A DNA stretch of 7,167 nucleotides from Halanaerobiales bacterium. GTDB taxonomy: Bacteria > Bacillota_F > Halanaerobiia > Halanaerobiales > DTU029. Each line of letters begins with the position of its first letter. Position 1 is the first letter of the stretch. Made by a program: the position numbers and the translations under genes. The stretch spans positions 1 to 7,167 of the forward strand of contig JADQBV010000413.1 of assembly GCA_016278415.1 (NCBI GenBank), read 5' to 3'. Shown in pieces: positions 6,051 to 7,167 of the stretch. Below the pieces are notes generated by a model that was not told the origin of the DNA, ran no database searches, and worked only from the letters and a program-made list of their open reading frames with translations.

Positions 6051-6081
6051 TTGACCCTCCTCCTAGGAGAGCATTTAAACT
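6051..6081 (+). promoter_or_regulatory. MerR-type promoter/operator of the regulator gene
   Basis: TTGACC (6051-6056) and TAAACT (6076-6081) are separated by 19 bp instead of 17. The spacer contains the perfect palindrome CTCCTAGGAG (6060-6069). An over-long spacer with a central dyad is the hallmark of promoters that MerR-family activators untwist. The first gene downstream is the MerR gene itself, so autoregulation is inferred. The start would be near 6088, about 33 nt before the ATG at 6121. Confidence 0.65.
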
Positions 6082-6120
6082 TATAATTACAAGATAATTT
6101 ATGAAATGGAGTTGATAATT

Positions 6121-6939
6121 ATGTATCAAATTGGGGAATTTTCTAAAATCAATAAAGTAACTGTTAAAACATTGCGATATTATGACAAAGTAGGGTTACT
6201 AAAACCCGCCTTTGTAGATAAGGAAAATGGCTACCGTTATTATATCTCAGAACAGTTACCAATATTACACAAGATTATCGCCTTAAGACAGATGGATTTT
6301 TCAATTAACGAAATCCTATCTATACTAAAGGCGAAAGATGCTAGTGAATTTTTTCAAAAGAAAAAGAATATACTCCTAAATGATATTGAAGAAAAGAAAG
6401 AACAATTAACTCAAATCAGACATTATCTTGAAAAAAACAGGGAGGGATTCAAGATGAATTATCACGTTGTATTGAAAGAATTACCGGAAGTTATTGTCTA
6501 CTCTAAAGAAATGCAGATCTCCAATTATGATTGCTATTTTGATGTTATTCCAAAGATAGGTGAAAAGATTAGTGAAGCAAATCCTGAATTAGAGTGTTCT
6601 CAACCCGCATATTGTTTTCTAGTGTATCTGGATGGAGAATACAAAGAAAAAGACTTTAAAGTAGAGTTTTGTGAAGCAGTTACATCATTAGGAAATGAAA
6701 TTGATGACATTAAGTTTAAAAAGATAGAAAAGGTGCCGACTGCTGCCTGTGTTTATCATCAGGGACCCTATAGTACTATAGGAAAGGCATATGCTTATCT
6801 TTTCAAATGGATTGATGATAACGGTTATAATCCCAGTGGTAATCCGAGGGAATCCGTTATTAATGGTATCTGGAATAAAGAAGATGAATCTGAATGGTTA
6901 ACAGAATTACAGATACCTGTAATTAAAAGAGTAGGCTAA
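6121..6939 (+). CDS. MerR-family activator with GyrI-like effector domain (BmrR/TipAL-like)
   Basis: A ligand-responsive transcription activator of 272 residues. Residues 1-75 are the MerR winged helix-turn-helix: YQIGEFSKI, then VTVKTLRYYDKVGLLKP, then NGYRYY. Residues 76-110 form a Lys/Glu-rich coiled coil for dimerisation. Residues 113-272 are a GyrI-like domain that typically binds cationic or lipophilic compounds. E262 in WLTELQIPV matches the conserved acidic ligand residue of the family. An ATG 15 nt earlier (6106) is possible, but the one at 6121 is preferred: GGAG at 6108-6111 is 9 nt ahead and MYQIGEF is the normal start. No transporter or enzyme gene follows, so its only visible target is its own promoter. 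An internal ribosome site precedes Met112. Confidence 0.92.
   Translation: MYQIGEFSKINKVTVKTLRYYDKVGLLKPAFVDKENGYRYYISEQLPILHKIIALRQMDFSINEILSILKAKDASEFFQKKKNILLNDIEEKKEQLTQIRHYLEKNREGFKMNYHVVLKELPEVIVYSKEMQISNYDCYFDVIPKIGEKISEANPELECSQPAYCFLVYLDGEYKEKDFKVEFCEAVTSLGNEIDDIKFKKIEKVPTAACVYHQGPYSTIGKAYAYLFKWIDDNGYNPSGNPRESVINGIWNKEDESEWLTELQIPVIKRVG
6440..6456 (+). promoter_or_regulatory. Internal Shine-Dalgarno and in-frame ATG in the MerR gene
   Basis: GGGAGGG (6440-6446) lies 7 nt before an in-frame ATG (6454-6456, Met112) exactly where the coiled coil ends and the GyrI-like domain begins. Initiation here would give a free 161-residue effector-binding domain. This is the same design as Streptomyces tipA, which makes both TipAL and the truncated drug-binding TipAS. 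The Shine-Dalgarno match is better than that of the full-length start. Use in vivo is inferred. Confidence 0.5.
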
Positions 6940-6994
6940 ATTGGATAAAAGAAAATTTGAGATATCTAGTTCAAAAAAATTAAGATATAGAAAC

Positions 6995-7020
6995 AGAGGC
7001 TACTCCTTGGAGTAGCCTCT
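6995..7020. terminator. Bidirectional terminator hairpin between convergent genes
   Basis: AGAGGCTACTCC (6995-7006) and GGAGTAGCCTCT (7009-7020) are perfect 12-bp complements with only TT between them, so the real loop is about 4 nt. It lies 55 bp after the MerR stop and 50 bp after the stop of the convergent minus-strand gene, so one hairpin can end both transcripts. The following T-rich stretches are modest on both sides. Confidence 0.75.
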
Positions 7021-7070
7021 TCAATAATTCCTTATTAAAAAACAGATAGAAGACTAATAATTAACCACAC

Positions 7071-7167
7071 TTATCTTGAATTTATAAGTTCCTCTTTCTC
7101 TCTTCTAGTCAAGTCTTTTATTGCATATTCACGTTTCGTTGCCTTACTCCTACTGGAAAACTCTTCA
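7071..7167 (-). CDS. C-terminus of a GIY-YIG nuclease-family protein (YazA/YhbQ-like), partial
   Basis: An open frame enters from the right edge and ends at TAA (7071-7073). Only 32 residues are visible. They end in KREYAIKDLTRREKEELI plus NSR, matching the typical tail of short UPF0213 GIY-YIG proteins such as B. subtilis YazA and E. coli YhbQ, where SxAxKREYxIKxLTRxEKxELI is characteristic. The catalytic GIY-YIG half lies outside the window, so integrity cannot be judged. It is convergent with the MerR gene. The call rests on recognising the tail motif. Confidence 0.7.
   Translation of the reverse strand, partial: EEFSSRSKATKREYAIKDLTRREKEELINSR

Overview
The window is AT-rich, with strong Shine-Dalgarno sites and tightly packed co-directional genes. 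This suggests a low-GC Bacillota genome, probably an anaerobic clostridial or Halanaerobiales-like lineage. That placement is an inference from gene style, from the acpS-nnr-alr gene order (close to the Bacillus/Clostridium arrangement), and from a peroxiredoxin-nitroreductase hybrid of a kind I know from the anaerobe Thermotoga maritima.

Left edge (1-318): I cannot support a gene here. A good sigma-A-type promoter at 24-52 on the minus strand fires out of the window to the left. The part at about 85-230 is less AT-rich than its surroundings and unexplained.

Main operon (minus strand, 4377 down to 319): acpS, nnr (fused epimerase/dehydratase), alr, ptsH-like HPr and dcd. A promoter at 4417-4445 (TTGCAA, 17 bp, TATAAT) precedes acpS. 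Genes overlap or lie 16-112 bp apart. The products serve basic maintenance: acyl carrier protein activation, repair of damaged NAD(P)H, D-alanine supply for the cell wall, phosphocarrier/carbon signalling, and dUMP/dUTP supply for thymidylate. In the nnr-alr gap a 14-codon leader ORF with its own ribosome site overlaps the alr start, which suggests translational coupling.

Stress gene (minus strand, 5727-4642): a PrxQ/BCP-type peroxiredoxin fused to an FMN nitroreductase. Its promoter (TTGACA, 17 bp, TACAAT, 5814-5842) is overlaid by an unusual cluster of ATTAC/GTAAT half-sites, including a perfect 17-bp palindrome at the expected transcription start. Its stop codon is followed by 38 more open codons in the same frame.

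Regulator (plus strand, 6121-6939): a MerR-family activator with a C-terminal GyrI-like effector-binding domain. It lies behind a 19-bp-spacer promoter with a central palindrome, typical of MerR-controlled promoters, so it is probably autoregulated. An in-frame internal Shine-Dalgarno/ATG at the start of the effector domain suggests a second, DNA-binding-free product like TipAS. A perfect 12-bp-stem hairpin (6995-7020) separates it from the convergent 3' end of a GIY-YIG nuclease-family gene running off the right edge.

The most interesting signals are the possible two-product MerR gene, the operator array over the hybrid peroxidase promoter, and the alr leader ORF. I see no CRISPR array, tRNA, rRNA or intact insertion sequence.
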